Source of the DNA: JBKCUI01 sp052161605
GTDB taxonomy: Bacteria > Planctomycetota > Planctomycetia > Pirellulales > Pirellulaceae
Direction: 5' to 3' (one strand)
Assembly (NCBI GenBank): GCA_052161605.1
Contig: CP197409.1
DNA length: 64,000 nt
The notes below the pieces were generated by a model, which ran no database searches, was not told the origin of the DNA, and saw only the letters and a list, made by a program, of their open reading frames with translations. This document shows positions 45,327 to 54,514 of the stretch, one piece after another (the first letter of the stretch is position 1; every line of letters starts with the position of its first letter). Made by a program: the position numbers and the translations under genes.

Positions 45327-46403
45327 CTAGATGACAAAGTCGGGTATAAAGAAGCGAGCATTCTTCGGGTAGACGAAAACGATGTCGCCTGGTGACAGAC
45401 TCAATTCTAGATACCGCTCCTGCGGTAGCTCAACTTGTATCTCATCCACTCCGTCTGCTTGTAAAAAAACTTTAGCAAATGCACCCGCTGGATTGAGCCG
45501 AGCCACTTTAGCCGTTAATCCTGGCTGATCATCCTGAAAACGGCGAATCTCAAGCTCGTGAGGTCGCATGTATACAGTTGCATCTTTCTCTGATGACTCT
45601 TGATAATTGGGATACTCGAATGTCAGGTTCCCGAGCGATGCCGTGCCTGCACGAACACGGCAACGAAATATATTCACCTGCCCCAAAAACTCCATGACAA
45701 ACTGGCTCGCTGGCTTATGAAAGACCTCCTCGGGTGTACCGACCTGTTCAATTTTGGCTTTGTTCATGACCACGACGCGGTCGGCCACCTCGAGCGCCTC
45801 CTCTTGATCATGGGTTACCAATACACTGGTCAAATGGATCTCGTCATGCAATCTTCGCAACCAATCTCTTAACCCCTTTCGCACCTTGGCATCCAAGGCC
45901 CCAAACGGTTCGTCCAGCAAGAGGACTTGAGGCTCGACTGCAATCGCTCTGGCCAAAGCGACCCGTTGACGTTGCCCACCCGAAAGTTGTGACGGATACC
46001 GATTGCCGAAACCCTCGAGTTGAATCAGCTTTAACAAATGGTTGACCCGATCGCGAATCGACTCCTTTGATGGCCGAGTCGCTCTAGGCCGCACTCGGAG
46101 TCCGAAAGCGATGTTATCAAAGACTGACATATGTCGAAACAACGCATAATGCTGAAATACGAACCCGACTCCCCGTTTCCCGACAGGTGACGAAGTGACC
46201 TGGGCTTCGTGAAAGAGTATCTCGCTCCTCGGGTTGACATCAGGTGTCTCGAGCCCGGCAATAATTCGAAGCAATGTGGTTTTACCTGATCCCGACGGAC
46301 CGAGCAGAGCGACCAGTTCTCCGTCATTCACTTTTAGACTTACATCCTCAAGTGCCGTAAAGCGGCCAAAGGTCTTCGATAGGTGCTTGACTTCAATGCT
46401 CAT
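45327..46403 (-). CDS. cysA: Sulfate/thiosulfate ABC importer ATPase CysA
   Basis: A 358-residue ATPase with Walker A GPSGSGKTT near residue 36, Q-loop VFQHYALF, signature LSGGQRQRVALARA near 139, Walker B LLLDEPFGALD near 160, and H-loop VTHDQEEAL. The C-terminal TOBE-type domain (VYMRPHELEIRRF) matches CysA. It energises sulfate uptake through CysT/CysW. It is the last gene of the minus-strand operon, 6 bp after cysW. Confidence 0.94.
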   Translation of the reverse strand: MSIEVKHLSKTFGRFTALEDVSLKVNDGELVALLGPSGSGKTTLLRIIAGLETPDVNPRSEILFHEAQVTSSPVGKRGVGFVFQHYALFRHMSVFDNIAFGLRVRPRATRPSKESIRDRVNHLLKLIQLEGFGNRYPSQLSGGQRQRVALARAIAVEPQVLLLDEPFGALDAKVRKGLRDWLRRLHDEIHLTSVLVTHDQEEALEVADRVVVMNKAKIEQVGTPEEVFHKPASQFVMEFLGQVNIFRCRVRAGTASLGNLTFEYPNYQESSEKDATVYMRPHELEIRRFQDDQPGLTAKVARLNPAGAFAKVFLQADGVDEIQVELPQERYLELSLSPGDIVFVYPKNARFFIPDFVI

Positions 46404-46409
46404 GAATTC

Positions 46410-47354
46410 TCAATGATCGGATAAAGAGGAATCGTCACCAAGGGAGGAATTTTGGACTCGTGATTCGACATAGGTTTTCGCGGCTAACGTCACCAGTCCT
46501 AGCAACGCAAGCAGAGATGCCACCGCAAACGCTGCTACAAAATTGAACTCGTTGTGCAGGATCTCAACGTGAAGAGGCAACGTATTGGTTTTTCCTCTCA
46601 AATGTCCAGACACCACCGAAACGGCACCGAATTCACCCATCGCTCTCGCGTTGCAAAGTATGACACCATAGAGAAGTGCCCAACGCACATTCGGTAAGGT
46701 AACATACCAAAAGGTCTGCCATCCGTTTGCCCCGAGCGTTATAGCTGCCTGCTCCTCTTCGGTACCTTGTTCGTGCATGAGAGGAATGATCTCACGAGCG
46801 ACAAAGGGGAAGGTTACAAATATCGTAGCGATAACGATGCCGGGGACAGCGAAGATGATCTGAATGCCTTGGGAGTTTAACCAAGGCCCTAGCAATCCTT
46901 GCGCACCGAAGAGAAGCACGAAAATCAATCCGGAGATCACGGGAGATACCGCGAACGGCAAATCGATGAGAGTTAACAGGAAACTCTTTCCCCAAAACTC
47001 GAATTTGGCGATAGCCCATGATGCAGCCAAGCCAAACACGACGTTGAGCGGGACCGCTATGCCGGCGGTAATAAGTGTGAGCTTGATCGCAGCCAAGGCC
47101 GCCCGATCGTTAAACGCGGCTAAATAGGCCCCGATCCCCTTGCGAAACGCTTCGGCAAAGATGGACAAAAGAGGGAGAAACAGAAAGAAAAGTAAAAAGG
47201 AAATCGTGGTCAGAATCAATGCTCCACGAACCCAACCAGGCTCCTCTGTCGCTCCTCGAAACCGCGCACTCTGCGTCTTGGAGGGCCGGTCTGCTTTTCG
47301 CGGATCGAATTCTTCAATCACCCCACTTTTTGCGTCCTGCAAAACTTGGCTCAT
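46410..47354 (-). CDS. cysW: Sulfate ABC importer permease CysW
   Basis: About 314 residues from the ATG at 47354, which overlaps the cysT stop as ATGA. Six helices follow a 55-residue hydrophilic N-terminus. The EAA loop reads EEEQAAITLGANGWQTFWYV, and RAMGEFGAVSVVSGHLRGKT is the CysW C-terminal motif. It pairs with CysT to form the membrane channel. Confidence 0.94.
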   Translation of the reverse strand: MSQVLQDAKSGVIEEFDPRKADRPSKTQSARFRGATEEPGWVRGALILTTISFLLFFLFLPLLSIFAEAFRKGIGAYLAAFNDRAALAAIKLTLITAGIAVPLNVVFGLAASWAIAKFEFWGKSFLLTLIDLPFAVSPVISGLIFVLLFGAQGLLGPWLNSQGIQIIFAVPGIVIATIFVTFPFVAREIIPLMHEQGTEEEQAAITLGANGWQTFWYVTLPNVRWALLYGVILCNARAMGEFGAVSVVSGHLRGKTNTLPLHVEILHNEFNFVAAFAVASLLALLGLVTLAAKTYVESRVQNSSLGDDSSLSDH

Positions 47355-48190
47355 GATACACCTCGATGCCGCTGGCTGGTCCACCACTGAATCGCATTGA
47401 TCGTGAAGAGAATTGCGAATGATGAGAGCAGCATCACGAGAGCGATCGCTGTTGCACCCTCGGTGTCGTATTGATCCAATTTCTGAGTGATAATCCAGGT
47501 AGTGATTTCCGTCTTCATCGGCAAATTGCCCGAGATAAACACAATGGAACCGTATTCGCCAATCGCTCTAGCGAAAGCCATCGCAAAGCCAGTCAATAGC
47601 GATGGAAGTATCGCTGGCAAAATGACATGGCGAAACGTTTGAAGCCGGGTCGCACCAAGGCTTGCGGAGGCTTCTTCGTTCTCCTTGTGCAAATCCTCGA
47701 TAGCAGGCTGCAAGGTTCTAACCACAAAGGGTAAGCCAATAAATGCCATTGCCATAACAACCCCAGGGTAAGCGAACGCGATTTTTATTCCCAAGGGTTC
47801 TAAATACTGACCTATCCAACCGTTCTTGGAATACACGGCCGTTAGCGCTATACCAGATACTGCGGTGGGAATAGCAAAGGGTAGATCGACCATGGCATCG
47901 ATCAGTTTTTTAAGAGGAAACGTATATCGCACCAAGGTCCATGCAACGACTCCTCCGAACACAACATTGATCAATGTCGCGATAAGTGCGGCTCCGAATG
48001 TTAGCTTGTAGGAAGCCACCACGCGAGGCTCTGATATGGTGGTCCAAAATCGTTCCCATCCCATGCCTGCCGTCTTAAAAAAGAGCATGGAAAGTGGTAT
48101 CAGTACGATTAGACTCAAGTAAACAACCGTATACCCCAAGGTCAACCCAAAGCCGGGTATCACGCTGTACTGTCGAAAGGTTTTAGTCAC
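47351..48190 (-). CDS. cysT: Sulfate ABC importer permease CysT (CysU)
   Basis: A 279-residue permease with six helices. The EAA loop NEEASASLGATRLQTFRHVI and the motif RAIGEYGSIVFISGNLPMKT identify the CysT type. It starts 39 bp after sbp and overlaps cysW. Confidence 0.94.
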   Translation of the reverse strand: MTKTFRQYSVIPGFGLTLGYTVVYLSLIVLIPLSMLFFKTAGMGWERFWTTISEPRVVASYKLTFGAALIATLINVVFGGVVAWTLVRYTFPLKKLIDAMVDLPFAIPTAVSGIALTAVYSKNGWIGQYLEPLGIKIAFAYPGVVMAMAFIGLPFVVRTLQPAIEDLHKENEEASASLGATRLQTFRHVILPAILPSLLTGFAMAFARAIGEYGSIVFISGNLPMKTEITTWIITQKLDQYDTEGATAIALVMLLSSFAILFTINAIQWWTSQRHRGVS

Positions 48191-48229
48191 CGATCAAGCC
48201 TCATGCTGCTATGCGAATGCGAGTTTCGA

Positions 48230-49276
48230 TTAACGATGGTCCGGCGAGTACAACTGATCGAACACTCCCCCATCCTTGAAGTGCATGTTCTGGGCTTTGG
48301 TCCAACCGCCGAACACTTCATCGATCGAGAAAAGTTCGAGCTTCGGAAATCTCTCTAAGTCGACAGGATCTGCGTGTTCTGGCAAATGAGGCCGGTAATA
48401 ATGCTTTGCAGCAAGCTTTTGACCTGCGGGAGAATATAAATACTCCAGATACGCAGTTGCAGATTCCAACGCACCATGCGATTTGGCATTTTCATCAATC
48501 ACCGATACCGGTGGCTCAGCGATGATGCTGCTCGAAGGTATCACGATATCCAACTTGTCTGGCCCAAACTCATTGACCGAGAGAAAAGCTTCGTTCTCCC
48601 AAGTTAGAAGAACGTCCCCAATCTCTCGCTGAATAAATGTCGTTGTTGAACCTCGGGCTCCGGAGTCTAGCACGGGAACGTTCTTGAATATCGCCCTGAG
48701 AAACTGGAAAGCCTTTTCCTCATTCCCACCTGGTTGACGAAGTGCGAATCCCCAAGCGGCTAGATAATTGTAGCGAGCACCGCCGGATGTCTTAGGATTG
48801 GGAGTGATTACCTGGACATCGGTTCGAGCCAAATCGTTCCAGTCTTTGATCTGCTTAGGATTACCCTTGCGAACCAAAAAGACAATTGTCGACGTATAGG
48901 GACAACTGTTATTCGGCAAACGGCTTTGCCAATCAAGCGGGAACAGTTTGGTCTTCTCCGCGATCTGATCGATATCGTAGGATAGAGCGAGAGTCACAAC
49001 GTCCGCCTTTAGTCCGTCGATCACCGAACGTGCTTGCTTGCCACCTCCACCGTGCGATTGATCGATCGAAATGGATTGCCCCGTCTTTTCTTTCCAGTGG
49101 CTTGCAAATTCTTTGTTGAACTCCGTGTAGAACTCTCGGGTTGGATCATAGGAGACGTTCATAAGTGTGAGATCCGCTCTTGAGCTATCGCCTCCTGGAT
49201 CAGGATTGCACCCTAACAGCAAAGGGAATCCGAGCAGGAAAAGAAAAATCGCTCCGCGATAATCGTTCATGAACAT
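48230..49276 (-). CDS. sbp: Sulfate-binding lipoprotein Sbp
   Basis: About 348 residues from the ATG at 49276 (or 49270). The signal peptide ends in the lipobox LLLGCN, so this is a lipoprotein, unlike the free periplasmic form of enterics. The mature part carries LMNVSYDPTREFYTEFNKEF, SHGGGGKQARSVIDGLKADV and NPKTSGGARYNYLAAWG, the sulfate-contact loops of the Sbp family. First gene of the cys operon. A sigma-54-type promoter lies upstream. Confidence 0.93.
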   Translation of the reverse strand: MFMNDYRGAIFLFLLGFPLLLGCNPDPGGDSSRADLTLMNVSYDPTREFYTEFNKEFASHWKEKTGQSISIDQSHGGGGKQARSVIDGLKADVVTLALSYDIDQIAEKTKLFPLDWQSRLPNNSCPYTSTIVFLVRKGNPKQIKDWNDLARTDVQVITPNPKTSGGARYNYLAAWGFALRQPGGNEEKAFQFLRAIFKNVPVLDSGARGSTTTFIQREIGDVLLTWENEAFLSVNEFGPDKLDIVIPSSSIIAEPPVSVIDENAKSHGALESATAYLEYLYSPAGQKLAAKHYYRPHLPEHADPVDLERFPKLELFSIDEVFGGWTKAQNMHFKDGGVFDQLYSPDHR

Positions 49277-49344
49277 TCCCTTATGGAAGATCTCGTAAGT
49301 GGTCTTTGGCAAATCGGTCGGCATAGTCGCCCAAGACGCAAGCC

Positions 49345-49360
49345 AGCAAAACCGTGGCCT
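49345..49360 (-). promoter_or_regulatory. Candidate sigma-54 (-24/-12) promoter of the sulfate operon
   Basis: On the minus strand the sequence reads AGGCCACGGTTTTGCT: GG and GC separated by exactly ten bases, with the TTGCT end of the -12 element intact. The -24 element has only GGC of the TGGCAC consensus. Predicted transcription would start near 49334, about 58 bases before the sbp ATG. Confidence 0.4.
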
Positions 49361-49445
49361 TTAACGCAATGTAAGCAGTGTTTACGCACATGGGCGATTT
49401 AGGAACGCAAATCATGTACCGGAACTTTCGTATCCCACAAATTTG

Positions 49446-49478
49446 TCATTTGCGAACATGCTAGCTATCGCGAAATGA
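49446..49478. promoter_or_regulatory. Inverted repeat, candidate upstream activator site
   Basis: TCATTTGCGA (49446-49455) and TCGCGAAATGA (49468-49478) are inverted copies with one unpaired base and a 12-base spacer containing GCTAGC. The centre lies about 128 bp upstream of the predicted start, the distance usual for sigma-54 activator sites. Confidence 0.4.
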
Positions 49479-49696
49479 TTAGTTTTTCGCCAGTTTTTTG
49501 CCCCAAACTCCATGCCAACAGTGCGGGAACGGTATGGCCGATCCGGATTGAATCCTGCCTGGTAATCGTGGAGGCAATACCGAAAACCGTCTTCCGTCAC
49601 GGCAGGCCTTGAAATATGATGGAATTCTAGCTTTAGTGATGGGCTCCCTTTTTAGCCTATAAACCCGATGGCCATCGCAATAACGCATGCAAGAGA

Positions 49697-49897
49697 TTGA
49701 CCTTCGCCCGCCTCAAAGCTCTGCGTGCCCACCGCAAATCGCAGCCAACCCACTGCCCCGACGACTACGGCATGGGAATTGCAACATGGCAATCGCACCC
49801 GGCGGAAACTACGCTAGAGAAGAAAATTTATTGGCTCGCTAACTATGTTCACGGATGGATCGAATTCATTCTGACGGAAGAATCGTTTAGGAAATGA
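49697..49897 (+). CDS. Possible small protein upstream of the activator
   Basis: A 66-codon frame from a TTG, or 41 codons from the ATG at 49772, ends in an ATGA overlap with the activator gene, which suggests translational coupling. The sequence (IYWLANYVHGWIEFILTEES near the end) matches nothing I know. It may simply be a leader. Confidence 0.35.
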   Translation: MTFARLKALRAHRKSQPTHCPDDYGMGIATWQSHPAETTLEKKIYWLANYVHGWIEFILTEESFRK

Positions 49898-51537
49898 CCA
49901 CGGAGCAGATAGAGCCAAAGAAGATAAAGCCAAAGTCGTTATGGGAGACTCTGTTTCAGGAACCAAGCCCTGAAATCTCCCTGGGACGGTTGCTAGAGCG
50001 AATACGATTAGGAATCCCCGCGCAATCCCTTAGCCTCATCGGTTTCGATTCGCATCAACGAACCTTGAGAACTTTGTCCACCTACAAACAGGACGGATCT
50101 CGTTCTGACGACCGAACGACTCCATGCACCGAAGCCAAGTACCGAGAGCTAATCGAATGGCTGGATCGCAACGAGATCCTCCGGCAGTATGGGGTTCGTC
50201 GCACGGGCAAACTGGCGATCTTGGCAACAGAGGAGATATCGGGAGAGATCGTCGCCTTACCTATCCGAAGACCCATCACCGGCTGGAAAAGCGGAGTCCA
50301 CGGAGCACTACTCGTGGAGTTAGAATCAGGCCGGACCATTCGAGAAGAACAACATGGTCAACTGGAATCGCTAGCCGGTCCGACTTGGTTGTTATTGGCA
50401 ACCCTCGAGAATATCTTTAGTCAGAAACAGAAACCGTCAGCCACACAAGACGAAGCGAAAGCCAAGTCGCTCGAATCGCTCGTGGGTGCAGAATCGGGTT
50501 TGAGAACCGTCATGGAGCGAGTCGAGTTGGTTGCTCCAGCTGATATGCCAGTTCTAATCCTTGGGGATACCGGCACGGGAAAAGAAGTTGTCGCACGCGC
50601 CATTCACCAACGCTCAGCGCGGGCAGAGCGTCCTTTTATCCGAGTCAACTGCGGCGCGATCCCTTCAGAGCTAATCGACTCCCAGTTGTTTGGGCATGAG
50701 AAGGGGAGCTTTACCGGTGCCTCAGATCAGCGGCGAGGATGGTTTGAACGCGCCAACGGAGGAACGCTCTTTCTGGACGAAGTCGGTGAGTTGCCGTTGG
50801 CAGCACAAGTTCGATTGCTGCGAGTGCTCCAAGAGCATCAGATTGAAAGAGTGGGAGGTGAGTCCGTAATCCATGTCGACGTTCGAATCGTTGCAGCGAC
50901 ACACCGCGATCTATCGAGCATGGTCCAGCAGCGATCCTTTCGAGAAGATCTTTGGTACCGCATCAACATGTTCCCGATTTTGTTACCTAGGCTATGCGAA
51001 CGGATTGAAGATATCCCCGCGCTAGCCAGACATTTCGCTCAGAAGGCAGCGGCCAAGTTCGGATTACCCTACGTAGACTTGAATCCAGCAGACATTAAGC
51101 AGCTTATCGAGTACCGCTGGCCAGGGAACATTCGCGAATTGCAAGCTGTCATGGATCGGGCAGTCATCTTAGGTCGAGGTACTCACTTGGAAATCTCCAA
51201 CGCACTCGGATTAGGTAGCGCACCCAAATATGATATCGGAGTTGCCTCAGACGAACCAACTTTCTACGAAGTGATCCCGGAGCAGATAGTCAAGCCGAGC
51301 CAATTGCCCCAACCGAGTCTCACAGGTCGCAGTGAACAGGTCAGAAGCTCGGAGTCAGAACCTTTGCTAACTCTCGATGATGCATTACGAAAGCACATCG
51401 AACGTGCCCTCCACAAAGCCAGAGGGCAGATCGAGGGCAAGCGAGGAGCAGCAAAGCTTTTGAACATCAATCCGCACACCCTCCGAGCCAAGATGCGCAA
51501 GCTAGGAATCGAATGGGGGGCTTACCGTGAAGCCTAA
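49894..51537 (+). CDS. Sigma-54-dependent transcriptional activator (GAF-AAA+-Fis HTH)
   Basis: A 547-residue enhancer-binding protein. Residues about 25-180 look like a GAF sensor domain. The AAA+ core has Walker A GDTGTGKE near residue 225, the sigma-54 contact loop GSFTGA near 271 (Ser replaces the usual Ala, a known variant), Walker B LFLDEVGEL near 291 and the arginine-finger region RIEDIPALARHFAQKAA. The C-terminus is a Fis-type helix-turn-helix (GAAKLLNINPHTLRAKMRKL). It lies divergent from the sulfate operon and probably controls it. No receiver domain is present, so the signal is likely a small ligand bound by GAF. Confidence 0.92.
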   Translation: MTTEQIEPKKIKPKSLWETLFQEPSPEISLGRLLERIRLGIPAQSLSLIGFDSHQRTLRTLSTYKQDGSRSDDRTTPCTEAKYRELIEWLDRNEILRQYGVRRTGKLAILATEEISGEIVALPIRRPITGWKSGVHGALLVELESGRTIREEQHGQLESLAGPTWLLLATLENIFSQKQKPSATQDEAKAKSLESLVGAESGLRTVMERVELVAPADMPVLILGDTGTGKEVVARAIHQRSARAERPFIRVNCGAIPSELIDSQLFGHEKGSFTGASDQRRGWFERANGGTLFLDEVGELPLAAQVRLLRVLQEHQIERVGGESVIHVDVRIVAATHRDLSSMVQQRSFREDLWYRINMFPILLPRLCERIEDIPALARHFAQKAAAKFGLPYVDLNPADIKQLIEYRWPGNIRELQAVMDRAVILGRGTHLEISNALGLGSAPKYDIGVASDEPTFYEVIPEQIVKPSQLPQPSLTGRSEQVRSSESEPLLTLDDALRKHIERALHKARGQIEGKRGAAKLLNINPHTLRAKMRKLGIEWGAYREA

Positions 51538-52512
51538 TACGTTACCATCTTATTTCATAAAACACAAGATCCGCTTCGCAATGCGCCAACTCTGGACTAA
51601 GTATCGACAGCGATCAATCCATTTCATTCGGCCATGCAGACATCGGCGATCTCCCAATCGCGGAGGGTGACGAAATATCCACGGAACTCGGGTTCACCTA
51701 CTACACTGTAGATAATCTCGATAGTATTTAACTCATCATACAGGTTGATTCCAATGTGACGTACCAACCTTGAAGATAGTTCTATCATTAACTCCGGCGA
51801 TACAAACACGCTCGCCATTCTTCAATATCTCAAAACGCGTCGACATTCCGTTACATTTTCCTTAGAGGCAAGAAGGCACCATTCACCCAGCAGAAGCGGC
51901 ATATAAGGTTTCCATTAATAAAGGTCCCGCAATCGCTTTGTCGTAAAAGTCGATTCGCTGCAACTCATCCGTTTGCTTTCGAATCCTCGAATATGTCAGT
52001 AGTCGTCGACACAATTAAAACTAGCATACATTCATCGATGGGACAATACCGCGACTGACGACAAAGGTAGCTCTGCTGTTTCATTAGGCAAAAGTAGAAG
52101 GGTATGAAGACCTCGACTCATGCAACTCACTTTCCTCGGCAAACGGAATGCAATCTATGCATACCGGATCGTAACGGGGCGGCAGGCTAGATTAGACGCA
52201 CAAACAGCGTGGTCTTGCTCGGCTACGCCAGAGATTGTCGCTTGACTAGTCGCAGTTTACAACCTGGACGCGGGTTTTTCTCTTTGTACCGCCTCTGATT
52301 TGCTCCGCCAAGATTCCAGCGCGACTGACACTAGCTCTCGCGATTCCGCCCTGCGCTGAAATTGCAAAGGTCGCAATCCGCACCGCCCCGACAGTCCCGT
52401 GAGGGATGGGATGTTAGCCGGAATGGCTTGATGCCCCATCCGAGGGGAGCTTCAAAGTCAGTTAGCTTTGATTGGTTCCGCAGATGATGCAAATTCAATG
52501 TTTGCTGTACCT
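51538..52512. other. Long intergenic stretch with a gene remnant
   Basis: Nearly 1 kb with little coding character apart from the frameshifted small gene at 51624-51846. It is AT-richer than its neighbours. No RNA gene, repeat or promoter stood out. Confidence 0.4.
51624..51846 (-). pseudogene. Frameshifted small gene of unknown family
   Basis: From the ATG at 51846 one frame gives MSTRFEILKNGERVCIAGVN and then runs to an early stop near 51733. The neighbouring frame continues with NLYDELNTIEIIYSVVGEPE and ends in LRDWEIADVCMAE at 51624. The first half looks like the start of small bacterial proteins with F-E-I-L-x-N-G-x-R-V-C-x-A-G; joined by a one-base shift near 51760-51780 the two parts would give about 74 residues. 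Sequencing error or a true lesion are both possible. Confidence 0.35.
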
Positions 52513-52806
52513 TTATAAAAGAAAAAAAGCAAAAAACAATATCCACACGATTACGGTGCATGCCAGGGAGAGGCACCAAAGCTTCTTTATTGCTCTCCAT
52601 CCCGCAAGGGTAGTGAAATCGAGCGTTTGCCCACGCTGATCGGCGAACACAATCGTTGCAAAAATGATCGCAAACGGAAACAGTATCTGCATAAAGTTCA
52701 AAATCACGAATGCCGCAAATAATCCTCCGATACCAAACCGAAGCAATGCGAACAGCATGGCCGCAGCGGTAGTTGTCCACAAAAGATCCGCAATCGTAAA
52801 CTTCAT
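52513..52806 (-). CDS. Small membrane protein of unknown function
   Basis: About 97 residues from MKFTIADLLWTTTAAAMLFA. Three hydrophobic helices (residues about 7-22, 27-57 and 72-95) alternate with short charged loops. The start motif (T-I-x-D-L-L-W-x-T) recurs in many short planctomycete membrane proteins. No function can be named. Confidence 0.65.
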   Translation of the reverse strand: MKFTIADLLWTTTAAAMLFALLRFGIGGLFAAFVILNFMQILFPFAIIFATIVFADQRGQTLDFTTLAGWRAIKKLWCLSLACTVIVWILFFAFFLL

Positions 52807-52908
52807 CGGCATTCGCGTTAACTGCTTCGGCAAGAAGTAAATTTGCTCGACTCATGTCTTTATTCTACGGCATCCCACAATCCGACTCAAACTCTCTGGC
52901 TGGTTAAG

Positions 52909-53118
52909 TTACAGGTCTTCTGAGTCGTAATCTACACCAGCTTTAACGGGACAATCATCACCGCAATCGCATTCCTCCGTTTCCGCCATCCACGTAAACC
53001 GACCAAATGCAGCATACATGAAGCCGGTATAACCGAAGACACCAAATCCGAATAAGGCTTTGAATGCAGTGATGGACGATCGACGTCCATCGCCAAACCA
53101 TTGGCCTGATACGATCAT
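52909..53118 (-). CDS. Small Cys-containing protein of unknown function
   Basis: A 69-residue frame with a possible membrane segment (ALFGFGVFGYTGFMYAAFG) and an acidic tail carrying CDCGDDC, a potential metal ligand cluster. The gap to the alpha/beta hydrolase stop at 53188 is 69 bp. The composition looks protein-like, but no family is recognised. Confidence 0.4.
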   Translation of the reverse strand: MIVSGQWFGDGRRSSITAFKALFGFGVFGYTGFMYAAFGRFTWMAETEECDCGDDCPVKAGVDYDSEDL

Positions 53119-53187
53119 TGAAATGAGATAAGCCGCGCCCCCCGACGATCGAACGCAAAATCCGAGACGATTTGTTGGAAAGCTTCA

Positions 53188-53829
53188 TTAAGCAGCAATT
53201 TGATGCAACAACTTCGCGATCTCATCGCTGTGTGTGAGCGGTAGGGTATGGCCTCCTCCGCGAATTACCACGTTGGCATGTGTGTACCGCATCGGGAATG
53301 TCGCGTCGCGATCGCCATGAATTTGAATCAAAGGGACTTGATCAACATTCTTTGAAGGGCGCCAGCTCAAGAGAGCTGCAGTTGCCCACCGATGCCATGC
53401 GCCTGATGTACCAGCCAATTTCTTTAAACGCCAAATAGCCCTTGAGCGAAGTGATCGGGGCCACGAGTTGGCAACCCCTCCGGCAGCTTTCATGATTAAG
53501 TTTGCTGGACGTGGTGTCAGCACACGGCAAACACGAAACCACGGAGGTAATTCGCTCGGGGATCGCACAGACGAAATGAGAACGCATGAGGTCGAATTGA
53601 GGCGACAGGCGAGCTCTCGGGCAACAACACCACCGAATGACACCCCACAGACAACAACCGGCTCGTCGCGACTAACAGTATGACTCAATCTCTCAGCGTA
53701 AGAATCGATGGATTCGTGTTCAAGCGGTAGTAGCCAATCGATAACCTTTCCGGTCGGAAGCAGCGGAAGCAATCGATCAAAGATTCGATGATCGGGAGTC
53801 ATGCCTGTGAGCAGTAGAATTTTTTGCAT
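53188..53829 (-). CDS. Alpha/beta hydrolase
   Basis: A 213-residue protein, shorter than most of the family because the cap is minimal. Nucleophile elbow GVSFGG (Ser near residue 64), acid Asp in HGDRDATFP near 172, and His in GGGHTLPLT near 191 complete the triad. It starts MQKILLLTGMTPDHRIFDRL without a signal peptide, so it is cytoplasmic. The substrate is unknown; the form recalls small esterases. Confidence 0.82.
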   Translation of the reverse strand: MQKILLLTGMTPDHRIFDRLLPLLPTGKVIDWLLPLEHESIDSYAERLSHTVSRDEPVVVCGVSFGGVVARELACRLNSTSCVLISSVRSPSELPPWFRVCRVLTPRPANLIMKAAGGVANSWPRSLRSRAIWRLKKLAGTSGAWHRWATAALLSWRPSKNVDQVPLIQIHGDRDATFPMRYTHANVVIRGGGHTLPLTHSDEIAKLLHQIAA

Positions 53830-54019
53830 GCCAGTTTCACGAGATTAAACTCTTGGCAGTATCTATTGCATGACTGAATTATCGCTCGAACATTCGCGGT
53901 TTGCAACCTAAACGCCCCCGCCTACTTTTTTACCCCTAACTAACCTACGCAACGTCTCGCCATATCTCCGTTCTGCCGCATACCCCTTGTACTACCGTTT
54001 GCTCCCTCACCTCGCTCGC

Positions 54020-54352
54020 TCAATTGAGCCACCGAAGCCCACCTTCTCCACGTATCGTAATCAGCCAAAAGGCTACGAACAGGTGAAGACTGACAACGAT
54101 TGAGATGTACAAGAGACGCGAAGTCACGTTACGGCATACCAACAAATACCATAGAGTCGAAAAAGACAACAGTAAAGGTTCGAACTGTGATATTTGCAAA
54201 TCAAGCAACTGCTCAGCGTCCCTAAACCAACGAAGCGATACTCCGTCGGGATGGAAAAGAGGAAGAGTGAGAAAAGGTGATAAAGCTAGAAACACCATCG
54301 CAACGAACAACGTGGTGACGTTCGATGCTTTCGAAGGCACAGGCTTGGGCAT
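54020..54352 (-). CDS. Small membrane protein of unknown function
   Basis: About 110 residues from MPKPVPSKASNVTTLFVAMV, with three hydrophobic segments (near residues 12-32, 60-78 and 85-102). An upstream start at 54439 would add a basic leader of 29 residues. No motif is recognised. A moderate call based on composition. Confidence 0.45.
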   Translation of the reverse strand: MPKPVPSKASNVTTLFVAMVFLALSPFLTLPLFHPDGVSLRWFRDAEQLLDLQISQFEPLLLSFSTLWYLLVCRNVTSRLLYISIVVSLHLFVAFWLITIRGEGGLRWLN

Positions 54353-54514
54353 CGCATTCAAACGCCACCTCGATTTAGATTGTATCCTTAACGGAACGCA
54401 AGTCTGCGTTCGAAGGATGGATTGTAAAGAGTGAGACAATCAGAAAGACAAGCAAAAGTACAGTAAGCCAGATTATCCCCCGCCCATTATAGCATCCCAA
54501 GACCTCAACCGCTG

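Larger units (their letters stand above)
49277..49696. other. Divergent regulatory region between sbp and the sigma-54 activator
   Basis: About 420 bp that serve sbp (minus) and the activator gene (plus). It holds the sigma-54-like box and the inverted repeat described separately. No protein-like frame was recognised in it. Confidence 0.5.
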
